DNA of 64,000 nucleotides, taken from positions 62,001-126,000 of the forward strand of contig JADDOH010007982.1 in the NCBI GenBank assembly GCA_016648135.1. The letters run 5' to 3'. Numbering within the stretch: position 1 is the stretch's first letter; every line of letters begins with the position of its first letter. This document shows, piece by piece, positions 32,495-43,036 of the stretch. Position numbers and translations under genes: made by a program. This DNA comes from Agrypnia vestita. Taxonomy: Eukaryota; Arthropoda; Insecta; Trichoptera; Phryganeidae. Below the pieces are notes generated by a model, which saw only the letters and a program-made list of their open reading frames with translations, had not been told where the DNA came from and did no database searches.

Positions 32495-32890
32495 CTACTC
32501 TAGGCAACTCGAAACAGCAGAAATGCGAATACTTAGATGTTTGGCAGGAGTAACACTAAAATATAGGGTTTAAGATTCACGCATTTGTGGCAGCCTGGGT
32601 GTGTCACAGACATAAATAGTAAGCTGGAGGAATGACAGTTGAGTTGGATGGGCACATAAGACGGAGACCACCAGACCGCATGGTGAAGCAGGCGATGTCT
32701 ATGGAGCTTCATCGACAGAAATCCAGAGGAAGACCAAAGTACTCTTGGTGACTCAGTGTTCCAAAATACTACAGAAAAACGGCAAGAACCAAAGAAGATA
32801 CCTTGAGAAGCCTGGGAACAGAAGAGCTGATCCCAACAGTCTACCTAGGCAATGAGTTTGGACAGTGCAAGGAAGAAGAAGAAGATCCCA
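32495..32890 (+). mobile_element. RTE-like LINE 3' end (C-terminal coding remnant)
   Basis: The plus strand reads ETAEMRILRCLAGVTLKYRV, then DSRICGSLGVS, GHIRRRPPDRMVKQAMSMEL and KSRGRPKYSW across a few stops and frameshifts. This order (MRxLR...GVT, RIRxSLGV, GHxxRRPxDRMVK, RGRPKxSW) is the familiar tail of RTE-like non-LTR reverse transcriptases. The segment ends in a GAAGAAGAAGAAG tract at about 32872-32885, consistent with the short-repeat 3' ends of that group. 5'-truncated and dead. Confidence 0.8.
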
Positions 32891-32949
32891 TCTTTGAATC
32901 TACTCTCATTTAGCTCTATTATTATTCGCTATTTTTGAATTATTTTTTT

Positions 32950-33120
32950 TGAAATTATAGTTCGGGAGCGCAGTCATAATCAACTTAAATTACTGCTTCC
33001 CATTTGCTTGGAAGTCAGTAGATTCCGAGGGCGAAAAGTGTCCAGTGTCCTAGTGGTGCAACTTTCGTTTTATTCTACAACCACCAGAAGGTCTAGTCAT
33101 CAAAATTCTGCAATCCTCCC
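32950..33120 (+). repeat. repeat family F, copy 1
   Basis: Matches 34312-34480 in the same orientation (TTTGCTTGGAAGTC, GGGCGAAAAGTGTCCAGT, CCTAGTGGTGCAA, CACCAGAAGG). Non-coding, class unknown. Confidence 0.75.
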
Positions 33121-33842
33121 TTTTCTGACTAATCATTTTAGCAACATAAAGTTTTTTACTAATTTTTGCTAATGTGCATGTATTTTGTTTTAATTGTATT
33201 AAGTTATAACCCAAAATTCCCACATGTATTCACTACTGTGTTAAGCAGTATAATCAATTCTAATTATACATGTAAAATTTGAATTGACTGTACCAGAAAA
33301 GAATGGTAATGCAAGAACGTATGTACATACAAGCGTTTGTTATTCAGCATTAATGTCGTGATCAGTAGGGAGGTGAAGAGTTTTCATCATTCTGGAATGT
33401 TAGATATCAATCATACTACAAGGGTGTAAGACTCGCGTGTATGGTGTTACCGTTTATCTACTAGACCAGGGTAATGACGTCACGTTCGTGGCGCCGGAAC
33501 GCCGCAGTCACGCTCCGTACAGGGTGTTTCAGAAGAAAAAAGCAACCTCCCAAAACGTTGCTTTACTTTGATTAAGCCTGTAGATTGAATCGAGATACGT
33601 TGACAGTTTTTAAAATGCATTTTGTTCTGAGTTTTATTTTAAACGACGTGGCCGCTTTCTGCCTTCTTTAGAATGCATTGTTTCAAAATCTGTATATGTT
33701 GTAACATGCATGTTTTTTGTTGAGTGATGAGAAATTTATTTTATTGTGTACATGCTGACTTGGACACTCGTGTGAATCATTAGAATTTTTTTAGAAGGTC
33801 ATTTTTAGAATTTTTTTTTATATAATAGATTGATGCATATTT
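33121..33842. other. mixed DNA, nothing recognised
   Basis: A GC-richer patch at 33465-33530 (ATGACGTCACGTTCGTGGCG, then TACAGGGTGTTTCAGAAG) is single-copy here. The phrase ACAGGGTGTTTC recalls ends of some insect repeats but is too short to call. Confidence 0.3.
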
Positions 33843-34245
33843 TTGTGGGCGAAAGGAACAACCGAATGAGTAAAAAATGCAAGTTTGCATAAGAGCCAAA
33901 ATGAAATTTGGGAATTTCGTTTGTTTATGAAATATCTCTTAAAGCTTTTGGTATTTTTATCTAATTTTTGCACCAGTAGTTTTGTTTTTGCACAAAAACC
34001 ACGCGTTGAACCAAGTTGACAAATATCATTGTTTCTTGCCAAATTTTTCAAATAATTGATCATGTCATTTGTCCTTTTCAAAAAAAAAAAACAGACGCTT
34101 TTTTATTTATTTTTACCGCTAATTTACTTTATTTTTTTCTTATCTAATTGTTCCTTGCTAGATATGTATCTAAAAAACAACTTTGCATACTTTACTCAAA
34201 ACTCAATTGTATCGACTTATTCGGTTGTTTCTTTCGCCCACAGAT
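33843..34245. mobile_element. about 400-bp element with terminal inverted repeats
   Basis: GTGGGCGAAAGGAACAACCG (from 33843) and CGGTTGTTTCTTTCGCCCAC (to 34241) are inverted copies with one mismatch, and the similarity continues inward (GAGTAAA...TGCA). The middle has no gene. Frames of 87 and 92 codons on the two strands run through it and look like chance. MITE-like; the superfamily is unknown, and no clear target duplication was found. Confidence 0.8.
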
Positions 34246-34311
34246 TTATCCAACGTTTTTTTAAAATTGATCATAAATTAAGTAGCATAATCAAAAAAAA
34301 AAATGTTTTTA

Positions 34312-34480
34312 AAAATTATAATTTGGGGGCGTAGTCATCATCAACGTCAAATACTGTTTTTAATTTGCTTGGAAGTCGGTCGATTCCCAGAGCGAAAAGT
34401 TTCCAGTAACCTAGTGGTGCAATTTTCATCCTGTTTAACAATCACCAGAAGGCCAAGTCATAAAAATTCTATTTTGACAT
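34312..34480 (+). repeat. repeat family F, copy 2
   Basis: Second copy of the repeat at 32950-33120, about 1.36 kb away in direct orientation, with several substitutions and small indels. The frame 34303-34545 overlapping it is not supported. Confidence 0.75.
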
Positions 34481-34770
34481 TTATAAAACACCCTATCGAT
34501 GGAAAGGTTTTTCTGAAATATTTAGGCGTAATTAATAAAATATAAGTAGATACATTTAAATAATAAAATTATTTTTTTAAATTTTCTTTTTTTTCGCAGC
34601 AATATCTTTTATGTCAAAATCTTTAAGAAAATTCCAGTTACTAGAAATATTCACTAACATAATATAAAAAATTGTCACCTGCATACCCAGCCTATAAAAT
34701 ACCTTTTCAATATATTGACTGTATCATTTTTAAAATAATCAAAATATCAAAATCACAGATACTGTCGACC

Positions 34771-35120
34771 TCGAGACACTCGCGAGAGCCTTAGTTTCTC
34801 GCGACTAAGGCCGGCGCCAAACTAGGCATATCTTCCGTTGCCGAACGCCGCTACATTTTTTTACGATACGCTTATCGATTACACTGAGCGGATCATCGGT
34901 CGATCCGCTAGCGGAACGCTCGCTTCGGCGCCTGTTCGGTTCTTCGCCAGTGGAACTTACGTCAACGAAAAATCTTCTCTTGTCTTACTTATCATCTTAG
35001 CTAGTATCACCAGTTTTGAAGCGAACAAACAACTCTTGGCATCCTTTTTCTCGAATCGTTTCGCAGCTGTTCACCTAGTCTCCCAGTGGCACAAAATATT
35101 GTCGCATATATGTATGTGAT
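34771..35120. other. GC-rich island with interleaved palindromes
   Basis: At 34780-34811 the segments TCGCGAGA, GCCTTAGT, TCTCGCGA and ACTAAGGC occur in the order a-b-a'-b', so either pair can form a stem, or both a pseudoknot. A further palindrome GCGGATC/GATCCGC lies near 34888-34908. A 93-codon plus-strand frame (34838-35119) crosses the island (SASGTLASAPVRFFASGTYV) and is unlike AT-driven frames, but I do not recognise it. This may be a terminus of an unidentified DNA transposon or a host element. Confidence 0.35.
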
Positions 35121-35393
35121 ATGTATTGTGTATGGTTTTTGATGTGCATGTTATTTTTTTAATTATATTACAGAATTATATTATGACACATATCAATTAG
35201 CGTCAAATAAAAAAAACGTAGAAAGAACGGCGGATAATTATGCATCAAACTTATACATGCTGTACCTACTTATAAATTTATCTTGGTAATTATTTCCATC
35301 CCTTTATTCTAGAAGGGTTGGGAGTCGCTTCCATATTTTTTTTCTTGGATCGTTAAAATATTTTTTGATCAATCAATGCCCATTTCATCTACT

Positions 35394-35396
<3 letters not shown>

Positions 35397-35456
<60 letters not shown>
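35397..35456. repeat. (TA)n microsatellite
   Basis: A TA dinucleotide tract with one interruption near 35429, directly adjoining the left end of the Penelope-like element. Such elements often insert into or next to AT tracts. Confidence 0.95.
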
Positions 35457-35459
<3 letters not shown>

Positions 35460-35577
35460 GTTAGTATTAATTTCTTTGGGGGTAACCCGCGTCAAAATGT
35501 TTTATTTCTATTTTCAATGTCCGACTGGCGTTTAACTACTTTGTTAACTATTTGTTTAGAACAGTTAAAGATATTAC

Positions 35578-36067
35578 GGAAAAACCTTTATCAACAGCTT
35601 TTTTAGAGGAACAACAGATAAACTCAGCCGTCTTCTTAGAAAATATAACATAAGAACGATATTTAGGACCGAAAACAAAATATCTAGCCTTCTACGCAGT
35701 GTAAAAGACAAAATACACCTAGAGTCCCATGGCGTATCTATACGAAATACCATGTGGATCGTGCGACAAGACATATTTTGGAAAAAGCAACAGAAAGATA
35801 TCTGCTAGGGTTGCTGTGCATAGAGTTGATATGACCAACAAAAAATCTGACTAAATTATGACTAACATCGTCGCTTGTCCAACACACGCTCGAAGAAGGC
35901 CACAGCATAGACTTTAATAATACACGAATAATAGCGAACGTCCAAAATGAATCTGTAAGGATATTTAGAGAAGCTATAGAGATATATAAAATAATAAATA
36001 TTATCAACAATAGAGATGATGGTATACGTCTCCCAACGGCATGGAAAAACATTTTAATCAACATTAG
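35578..36067 (+). pseudogene. Penelope-like polyprotein remnant with GIY-YIG endonuclease
   Basis: Plus-strand reading gives the linker after the reverse transcriptase (FFRGTTDKLSRLLRKYNIRT, then SLLRSVKDKIHLESHGV). After a frameshift near 35735 comes the GIY-YIG domain (EIPCGSCDKTYFGKSNRKIS, then ARVAVHR). Following a stop and another shift near 35850 it reads LEEGHSIDFNNTRIIANVQN, ESVRIFREAIEIYK and RLPTAWKNIL. In this family the endonuclease follows the reverse transcriptase and nicks DNA for target priming. The isoleucine/tyrosine motif is altered (GKSN replaces the usual GQTN-like turn). No reverse transcriptase core remains. The minus-strand frames at 35574-36569 are shadows. Confidence 0.85.
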
Positions 36068-36356
36068 ATTTCATAGTAAAAATAATATATTAACGTGCAA
36101 AAATCAATTAAATATAACCACCGACACAATTGGAGCAACATCGAGTACAAAGCGCATCACAAGGAGCCAGACAAACGCCCTTAAGGCCAAAAACGGCCGG
36201 GAACACCCAATATTTAATACGAAATTCCCAAAAACCCTTAAGGATAATAAGTACCCAAATTTAGATTTTGACTTACCAGACCTCACTTGGTAATAAGCTT
36301 CCGATACGAACGGACGTGCTCGCACTGCCCCTTGTGACGGAAATTTATTAACAAGA

Positions 36357-36402
36357 CACCCTGAAGATGCCTGCTGTGATTCAGGCGAAACGTCGGTTGA
36401 CG
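36357..36402 (+). ncRNA. degenerate hammerhead-like motif in Penelope-like end
   Basis: The order is stem I half ACC, CTGAAGA, a five-pair helix GCCTG/CAGGC with an eight-base loop, GAAA, a four-pair stem CGTC-GGTT-GACG, a joining AAT, and GGT, which pairs with ACC. This is the layout of a type I hammerhead with very short stems I and III. Deviations: an extra T between CTGAAGA and helix II, and AAT where the cleavage strand should have a UH. It is therefore probably inactive, and it is not proven to be a ribozyme relic. Confidence 0.4.
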
Positions 36403-36466
36403 AATGGTCCTTTTGAGGACCAGATTTTGACGCGGGTTATCCCCAAAGAAATTAATACTAACATTT

Positions 36467-36820
36467 CTAACACCCGTGAAAAAAAAAAAATGTATATATA
36501 GCAACTACAGACCATCAAAAATTTAGACATGATCCAACGAAAATTTCTTGCTTCACAACCTGGTGCCACCGCTGGTTCTTAACTCCTTTAAAAAATACTA
36601 CAAACTTGTGATTATTAAAACAATTATAAAAAGGTCAAAGTAAATAAAGTCAAAGTAATGTGTCTTAAATATATAGAAGGGACATTCTTACATTGTGACC
36701 CAACCCTTTTTCCTAAAAAACGGGTCTTATTTAATTTATATCTCTGTAAATTTTAATACTTTAATCATAATTTATTCTGGGACAACCAACTGCAGCCTTT
36801 ATTTCGGATAAGTATTTCTT
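36467..36820. other. AT-rich DNA, nothing recognised
   Basis: AT-rich sequence between the Penelope-like fragment and the LINE scrap; no frame or repeat was identified. Confidence 0.3.
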
Positions 36821-37400
36821 CCTCTGGCATTAGTAAGACGTGTCAAAATAACTTTATTGAGATCTTTCTATTAGTAAGAAGTAAGGGCTCCATGCTTAGG
36901 GTCTCCTTTATCGTGATACTTTTCACTCGGTCCATTAATGTTATTCCAACTGAGGATTCTCCCCTCCTATCTTTCTCCCCTAAGATATCTTATTTCGTTA
37001 GTCTGGATTCTAAATGTCATTTTCTCTGATAGACTCCATATTTGATGACCATATATTACATAGGCGTATACGCAACCCCAAAAAACCGTTCTATAATATT
37101 TATTTATTATTTATATGTTTCGTTTTTATTATTTAAAAAAATATTTTTTCAATTACAAATAGATTTTGAACATCTTTTATTTTTATTATCTCTATTTTTA
37201 TTTTTTAACAAACCGACTGTCATTTATACATCTTTTCATGCATGTTCTTTGGTTGTCAAGACTTTAAACAGAGCTATTTTCCTTGATTGTTTTATCTGAT
37301 CATGACAGGTTTTTCGCGGATAGTAACTATTTCCTTATATATTTTCATTACTGTCCACTCCTTGTTTATTCATTCTACATGACAAAACTATCTCAACGAC
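36821..37400 (-). mobile_element. RTE-like LINE fragment, decayed
   Basis: On the minus strand 37285-37400 reads RMNKQGVDSNENI and then PRKTCHDQIK, the same tail as the fragment at 3480-4060. The 36821-37100 part resembles the same element further 3', with stops throughout. The plus-strand 85-codon frame at 37042-37299 is a shadow. Confidence 0.5.
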
Positions 37401-38912
37401 ACCTTTTTTATTCTAGATATGTTCACTCGTCACTTGCATTTGCAAAGTGACCCACCAAATTTGGTCTACATTCATTATTTTTTACCAACTCCAAGCATCA
37501 CATCCATATATTAAGATTTAAGACCAGAAATTCATTATGAATCACTAGTCTTACTTTGTGTGACAGATTCCTCTTTCTTTTAATTAAGTATTGCACCAAA
37601 GTAAGGGAAACAGGTGGACAACTTTGAGTAGAAGTAATACTTATCGTAGTGTCTCGTGACGCAAATTCAATGCAACTACCCCAATAAAAATGCATAAGAG
37701 ATAACGGATAGAATATGGATATGATTATTTATATTGTTTTTATCCGATTTCAATAAAACTTTACTGAAAAATTTGTGCATTAGTTATCTCATACAAGGAG
37801 TATAGAAGCAAAGGCAGCTATATAAAAAAGTTGAAAAAAAATGCTTTGAATGCAGTCACCGAGGACTGCTAATTTAGAATGTACTCAATTCGAGATTTCA
37901 TAGAAAATAAAGCCCTATCCCTTTCAGTCATGTTTCCAAATCACTATCAAAACCAAAGGCAGCAATATCCACATGAACCAATCAACCCCCAAAGATACAG
38001 CGATATCCAAATATGTAAATAGCAAAAAAAAGCAGTAATGTCCACTTTTTGGTTGCAAACCCAGATATATCCATATTTAATGTGAAATATTTATTTATAC
38101 ATGTATGCAAAAAGGAAAACTGAGGTGGAAATTGCTTTTAAAACTTATTTCCATTAAGATGTAGGTCCCATAGATTCCAGAGTAATTTCCTGGAGTAGTG
38201 ACAGATTTTTTGTATTTATCTAAGATATCCTTCATATCAGTACGTTTACGAGCAAAATTTTACAACAAAAATACAGTATTTCAAAATTTCTGTTAAGATA
38301 TTTAAAAAAATACATTAATAGAGAAAAAATAGCAACGTTATCTATTTTCTATAATTTTATTTAATATCAATCGGTATCGATAACGCTTTACATGTATCAG
38401 GACGACAGCAAATAATGAAGACGCTATTGTATCGAAAACAGTCGATGCTAAATCTGCTTTATGCAAAGTTTGTTAGTTTGTCATCTAACAAATATAAATT
38501 TGTTATAAAACAACAACAAAAGTTAATGTAATAATAATAATAAAAAAAAATTGATCCTAGAGAAATTAGTAGAACTATATTCACATACAAAGCTCGAAAT
38601 TTACTCAGAGAATTATTTCTTGCGCAATATTGTACTTTTTTGTAATTGTGCCATTTTTTGACAAATATTTAGGTGAATCGATCAGCGTGGATGTTGTATA
38701 TTTATTATAGACTAAGAGCCAGCGACCGCCGGACATGTACCTGTATTACCTGTTATCTGCCAAAATGCCCCGAACTCAAATGTCATTATATCCAATTTTT
38801 ATTATCTACTTTAGTTTTTATCGTTTATAGGTTTGATACTATAACATACGTCTGGCGGCTGCTGTATTTCTATAATTTTATATTTTTTTATATATATTTA
38901 TTTAAAAAAATA
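37401..38912. other. AT-rich DNA, nothing recognised
   Basis: About 1.5 kb. No repeat family was matched. The 80-codon plus-strand frame (38673-38915) contains a Cys-rich start (RTCTCITCYLPKCPELKC) but no recognisable domain and probably arises by chance. Confidence 0.35.
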
Positions 38913-39501
38913 TAATGTGAAACTAGAAAATGAAATATTAGAAAACGTAGATAGTATAAAATACATAGGTGTCAAAACTAACATTTACAAAAAATACTGA
39001 ATATGTTGTGAAAAAAATCGCAAAAACAGTTCCAATACAATACTGTGATTCTCCCGCACAAAGATTATTGTTCCAGTATATTATTTATATGTAACAAAAT
39101 AATGTTAAAGCAACTTCAAATAGTACAAAACAGTGCGATGCGCATAATATTGAAGTGTACAGAAGAAACAAAATTACAAAAATGTTGAATGCCCTAGGAA
39201 TAGAAACAGTAAATCAAATAATAAAGTATAATGTATTGGTGCAAATATTAACAATTAAACACGGATTAGTACTCAAATACTTTGATGACAGGATGAAGCT
39301 GAACAGAGATTTTCATTCTTACAATACAAGAGGAAGCGACAACAAAAGACTACCGAAGAAAAAAAAACACCTCACAAAATTGTATGATGTACAAAGGTCT
39401 GAAAAACTTTGATAGCCTGCCAAAAAAAAATTCAAAACACGGTGAATATAAGAAGGTTTAAACAGGAGTGCAAAAATTTTACTGTAAAAACTATTAAATG
39501 A
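38913..39501 (+). mobile_element. LINE reverse-transcriptase C-terminus (CR1/Jockey-like), frameshifted
   Basis: Readable blocks in order are LENEILENVDSIKYIGV, TEYVVKKIAKTV, LQIVQNSAMRIILK-like and TKITKMLNALGIETVNQIIK. These are followed by DRMKLNRDFHSYNTRGSDNK and, after shifts, MYKGLKNFDSLPK and NIRRFKQECKNFTVK before TGA at 39499-39501. The SAMRIIL, RDFHSYNTRG and FDSLP signatures are typical of the region after the reverse transcriptase in CR1/Jockey-type LINEs. At least two shifts fall in A runs (about 39360 and 39425). The element is 5'-truncated. The 85-codon frame 39155-39412 is part of it. Confidence 0.85.
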
Positions 39502-39774
39502 TTAGATGGAATGCAATATGTATAAGTGAAATCATGTTTTAGCCCCCGCAACATTATGTGTGGGACTAAATAATTATGATAATTTTCTTACATCAAAATG
39601 GTGTTTCATAAGAAATATAAGTACCTACTCATAAATAGAAAATATTTTTTGTGGAATTTTTTTATATTCTTTTGTACAATATAAGTTTGCCTGCAGGGTG
39701 AGCTTACAATCTAATTTGTCACATCCCACCAACATTCGTATCTTGTTACAAATTAAATGAAAAATTGGGACTGT

Positions 39775-40030
39775 ATTTCGACAAGTACCTTCCGCCGACG
39801 TTTTAAGGCGAAACCTCTCAGCGACACCCCTCATTGGTCGGAAACTGACAGACGGAAGGGTCGCCCGTTCCAAATTCGAACTGCGAAAATATTGCCGCCG
39901 TAAAATTAATGGCGGTAAAAATATCGTCTGATGTCTGGCAGAGTGGATTTCAACCTGCCGGGAGTTACCTTACGTCCTGGCAATTACGGACGTATATCGA
40001 GGATTAACAGTGAGACCGTTCTGTATAAAT
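39775..40030. other. GC-richer single-copy island
   Basis: Balanced-composition DNA with repeated GCCGCC/GGCGG words (ATTGCCGCCGTAAAATTAAT, then GGCGGTAAAA, itself a short inverted repeat at 39892-39918). No recognised protein; an 82-codon minus-strand frame (39625-39873) overlaps it partly. A candidate conserved non-coding element. Confidence 0.3.
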
Positions 40031-40199
40031 CTTCATCCATCAGAAGGTAATATGGTGAAACATTTTTATTTAGTAAATGTTCCAACTCGCCTCCAGTGGA
40101 GCCAAAGTAATAATAATATATGGAAAGTATTTACGCAGCATAATATATTTATACGGGCTGTCTTGTAACAAGTAGTACCTAAACTTGTAACTCTTGTAA

Positions 40200-40350
40200 C
40201 TTTGAGTAGCTTGTTGGTCTTCTGGTTAGGACATTTGCCTCGTAATCCAAAGGTCGCGGGTTCGAACCTCACTCCAGATTATTAAGTTAGTCCTATTTTC
40301 ATAGAACAAGCGTTTTCCGTGTTCTTATCTCTATTTAAAAAAAAAACAGT
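40200..40350 (+). mobile_element. tRNA-derived SINE (family S1)
   Basis: A box-like TAGCTTGTTGGTCTTCTGG (40207 on) and box B GGTTCGAACCT (40259-40269) are spaced as in a tRNA. The tail GTTAGTCCTATTTTCATAG ... TTCCGTGTTCTTATCTC ends in an A run, as in 23235-23416. Confidence 0.85.
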
Positions 40351-40441
40351 AGTAAAACTCAGGGGGAGTTTTCTTCATTCAATTTTGAATGTAAAATATT
40401 TTTAACATTTTGGGTGAAATTTCAACAGTTAAGGCTGGACA

Positions 40442-41577
40442 TATTTCGGTGTTTTTTTAGGAACATTTGGGTTTTTATTATTCATTTATATCAGAATGTA
40501 TACCCTAAACTGCAATTTTATTAGGGCAATAACTTAGATAGAACCTTTGTTATTATGTAAAAGTAATAAACTGGACATTATTAATAATAATTAATAAAAT
40601 ATAAGCATTAATCAACAGGCCGCGGCCAAAAAATCGTTTTTAGTGTCCTAGGCGGCGCTAATTTATTATGAATATTTATATGTTCGCGTAATGTGTTTTT
40701 TTAAAAATACAAAGTATACTTCATTATCTAGAATTTTCACTAAGGAAAATAAGAAATATTCAATATTAATAAAGTTATAATGTTTTAAATTGGCAAGAAA
40801 TTTTTACGTTTTTTGTTGATTTTAAAATGCTTTTTATTTATATAAAGAGATGATTTTAAACAGTATATTCTATTTATTCCAGTATTTTGAGGCTTAAATC
40901 ACTTAGTTTTTTTAATAAAAACACCTCAATTCAAATTTTAAAATAAAAATTCAAATGTGTCAATAATTATAAACAGAATTCCGTAATTATAAAACAGAAT
41001 TCCGTTGGCAGCGGCGTCATTTATTTGCGCATACTTTGGAATTTTTATTTTTAAATAATAATTGAGGTATTTTTGTAAAAAAAACTTACGTTTATTGAGT
41101 GAGTAAAGCCTCAAAATACTTAAATAAATACAAAATAGCATTTAAAATCATCTCTTTATATAAATAAAAAGCGTTATAAAATCAATAAAAAACGTAAAAT
41201 TTTCTTGCAAATTTAAAACATTAGAACTTTTTAAATATTGAATATTTCTTGATTTTCTTAATAAGAATTCTAGATAATGAAGTATAATTTATACATATAA
41301 AATAACATATTATGCGTACATATAAATATTCATTAAAAATTAGCGCCGCCTAGGACACTAAAAACAATTTTTTGGCCGCGGCCTGTCTATTAATGCTTAT
41401 ATTTTATTAAATATTATAAATAATATCCAGTTTAGTACTTTTATATAATAAAAAAGTTCTGTCTTATTGCCCTTAAAAAATTTCAGCTTAAAGTACCTAT
41501 ACATTCTGATATAAATGAATTATATAATATAAATGAATAATAAAAACCCACATTTTCGTAAAAAAAAATACTGAAAT
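40442..41577. repeat. 1.1-kb foldback with arms over 500 bp
   Basis: The left arm (40442-40966) and right arm (41021-41577) are inverted copies along their whole length. Landmarks are AGGCCGCGGCCAAAAAAT and AGTGTCCTAGGCGGCGCTAA in the left arm, and their complements at about 41345-41392 in the right arm. The 54-bp centre contains a tandem pair of AATTATAAA(A)CAGAATTCCG. Differences between arms are scattered substitutions and small indels, so the duplication is not very recent. No protein is encoded. A transcript through it would form a long double-stranded hairpin. Confidence 0.95.
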
Positions 41578-43036
41578 GCACTGCTGCTTGTCTCTGACAA
41601 GATTAACACGCATGAGATCAATATTCGGTGATAGTTTAACAATACTATGGTTGGAGTGTTTAGTGTTGTGAATATAGTAGTGTAGTGTTGGTCCTGACTA
41701 AACCTGGTAGTGGTTTTTATTAAGTTTACTAACATTCTGTTACTAATTATCTTTTATTTCAAAAATAAATGGAATATTTATTTTTATTTTACTTTTTTAC
41801 TATTACATACATATAAGTTAATTCTTCAGACTGGTACATTATTCTCTTAATCTAGGGCATTTATAAAATTTTTTTGAACTGTACTAAATGCCTTAAATTA
41901 ACTCCACTCTGCGAAGGTGATTATGATAGCCTAAAACCGGTATGGTCAAAAACAAAAAGTGTCGTAAAATATTAAAAAGTGTTTTTATTTACTAACAAAA
42001 TGGTGTATTTTCATGTTTCCATTTTAATACACCGACATAAAATTAAATTTTATTTAAACCAACCGTAAGTCGAAACTTGTTTAAATATTAAAACAATTTC
42101 TTTAATTTATATGTTAAACTGACATGTTTTTGCAATATATATTACTAATACTTTTTTACAAGTTTTTGAAAATTTTTGGCAGTTGAAAAGTCAGAAAAAC
42201 TCATTAAAATACAAAAAAAGTATGTAACAAATTGACATTTGAGAAGAACTAATAAGTAATAAAACTAGTAGGTTCTTTGATATCCAAGTTTGATAACTAA
42301 CACAGCTTAGTATAGCAAAACTATTTTTTTAAATCATTTAAAAATGAGAAAACAGTAAGATTTCCTGCAAAAATTAACAACTTGTTATTTTTTCATTAGT
42401 CAGTGAAAACAATTATAAGACTAAGCATAACTGTATTGCCAATACAAAATAATAAATTTCTCTTATTTTATCTGTAGAAGTGAGATTTATCAGTTATTTT
42501 AGGACATTAATTTACTCTCAGTATCATTTTCGTGATCTGCATACCAGGAAATTGTCAAGATTTCTTCATCAGTAAAAAATTTAATTAGATATAATGTTAT
42601 TTTCTTGTCTTTTTACATCGCTTCAAGGAATTTCATCCAACAACTTCCGGTTTAACGATTTTCTGAATTTCTTCAGGAGATATTATGCTACTGTGAATCT
42701 AAAGATAATAGAATTTTGGTCTGTATTTACAAATTTGCATAATTTATTACGTTAATACGACCGAGACAGAGGCGAAATCTATAGACTGGAAAGAGATGAA
42801 TAGTAGATAATTAGTATGCTTTGCGACGATGAACAATTTGAAACAGTAATAACGAAAAAATAAGAAATTTAAATTTTTGACACTCAAGTTATATGGTAAT
42901 TTTTTGTTTTGATTTTTTTTTAATTTACTCTTTTTATAAAATTTAATTTCATTAAGAATATTTTGAGTATGTCTAAATTTTTCAGAACAGAACTGGATTG
43001 TTGTCACAGGGACATCAATAATCAATTAATGTATTT
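41578..43036. other. AT-rich DNA, nothing recognised
   Basis: About 1.45 kb. The 92-codon minus-strand frame (42747-43025) is Lys/Phe/Asn-rich with no domain and is not called. Confidence 0.35.

Larger units (their letters stand above)
35458..36466 (+). mobile_element. Penelope-like retroelement, 3' fragment with inverted end
   Basis: The right end (36424-36466, ATTTTGACGCGGGTTATCCC...) and left end (35458-35498) are inverted copies of about 42 bp, so a piece of the 3' terminus is present in reverse at the left. Between them is the C-terminal coding part, then the non-coding terminal region. The latter carries CTGAAGA (36361-36367), helix GCCTG/CAGGC, GAAAC and a stem CGTC/GACG. Penelope-like elements are known to bear hammerhead motifs in their terminal repeats. 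The element is 5'-truncated and frameshifted. Confidence 0.85.

Noticed and set aside
33500..33540. Transposon terminus at TACAGGGTGTTTC
   Set aside because: The phrase is common near insect repeat ends, but no partner end or duplication could be found here.
38673..38915. Cys-rich 80-codon plus-strand gene
   Set aside because: The cysteines are few and irregular, the C-terminus is pure AT-rich Phe/Tyr/Leu coding, and it runs up to the LINE fragment.
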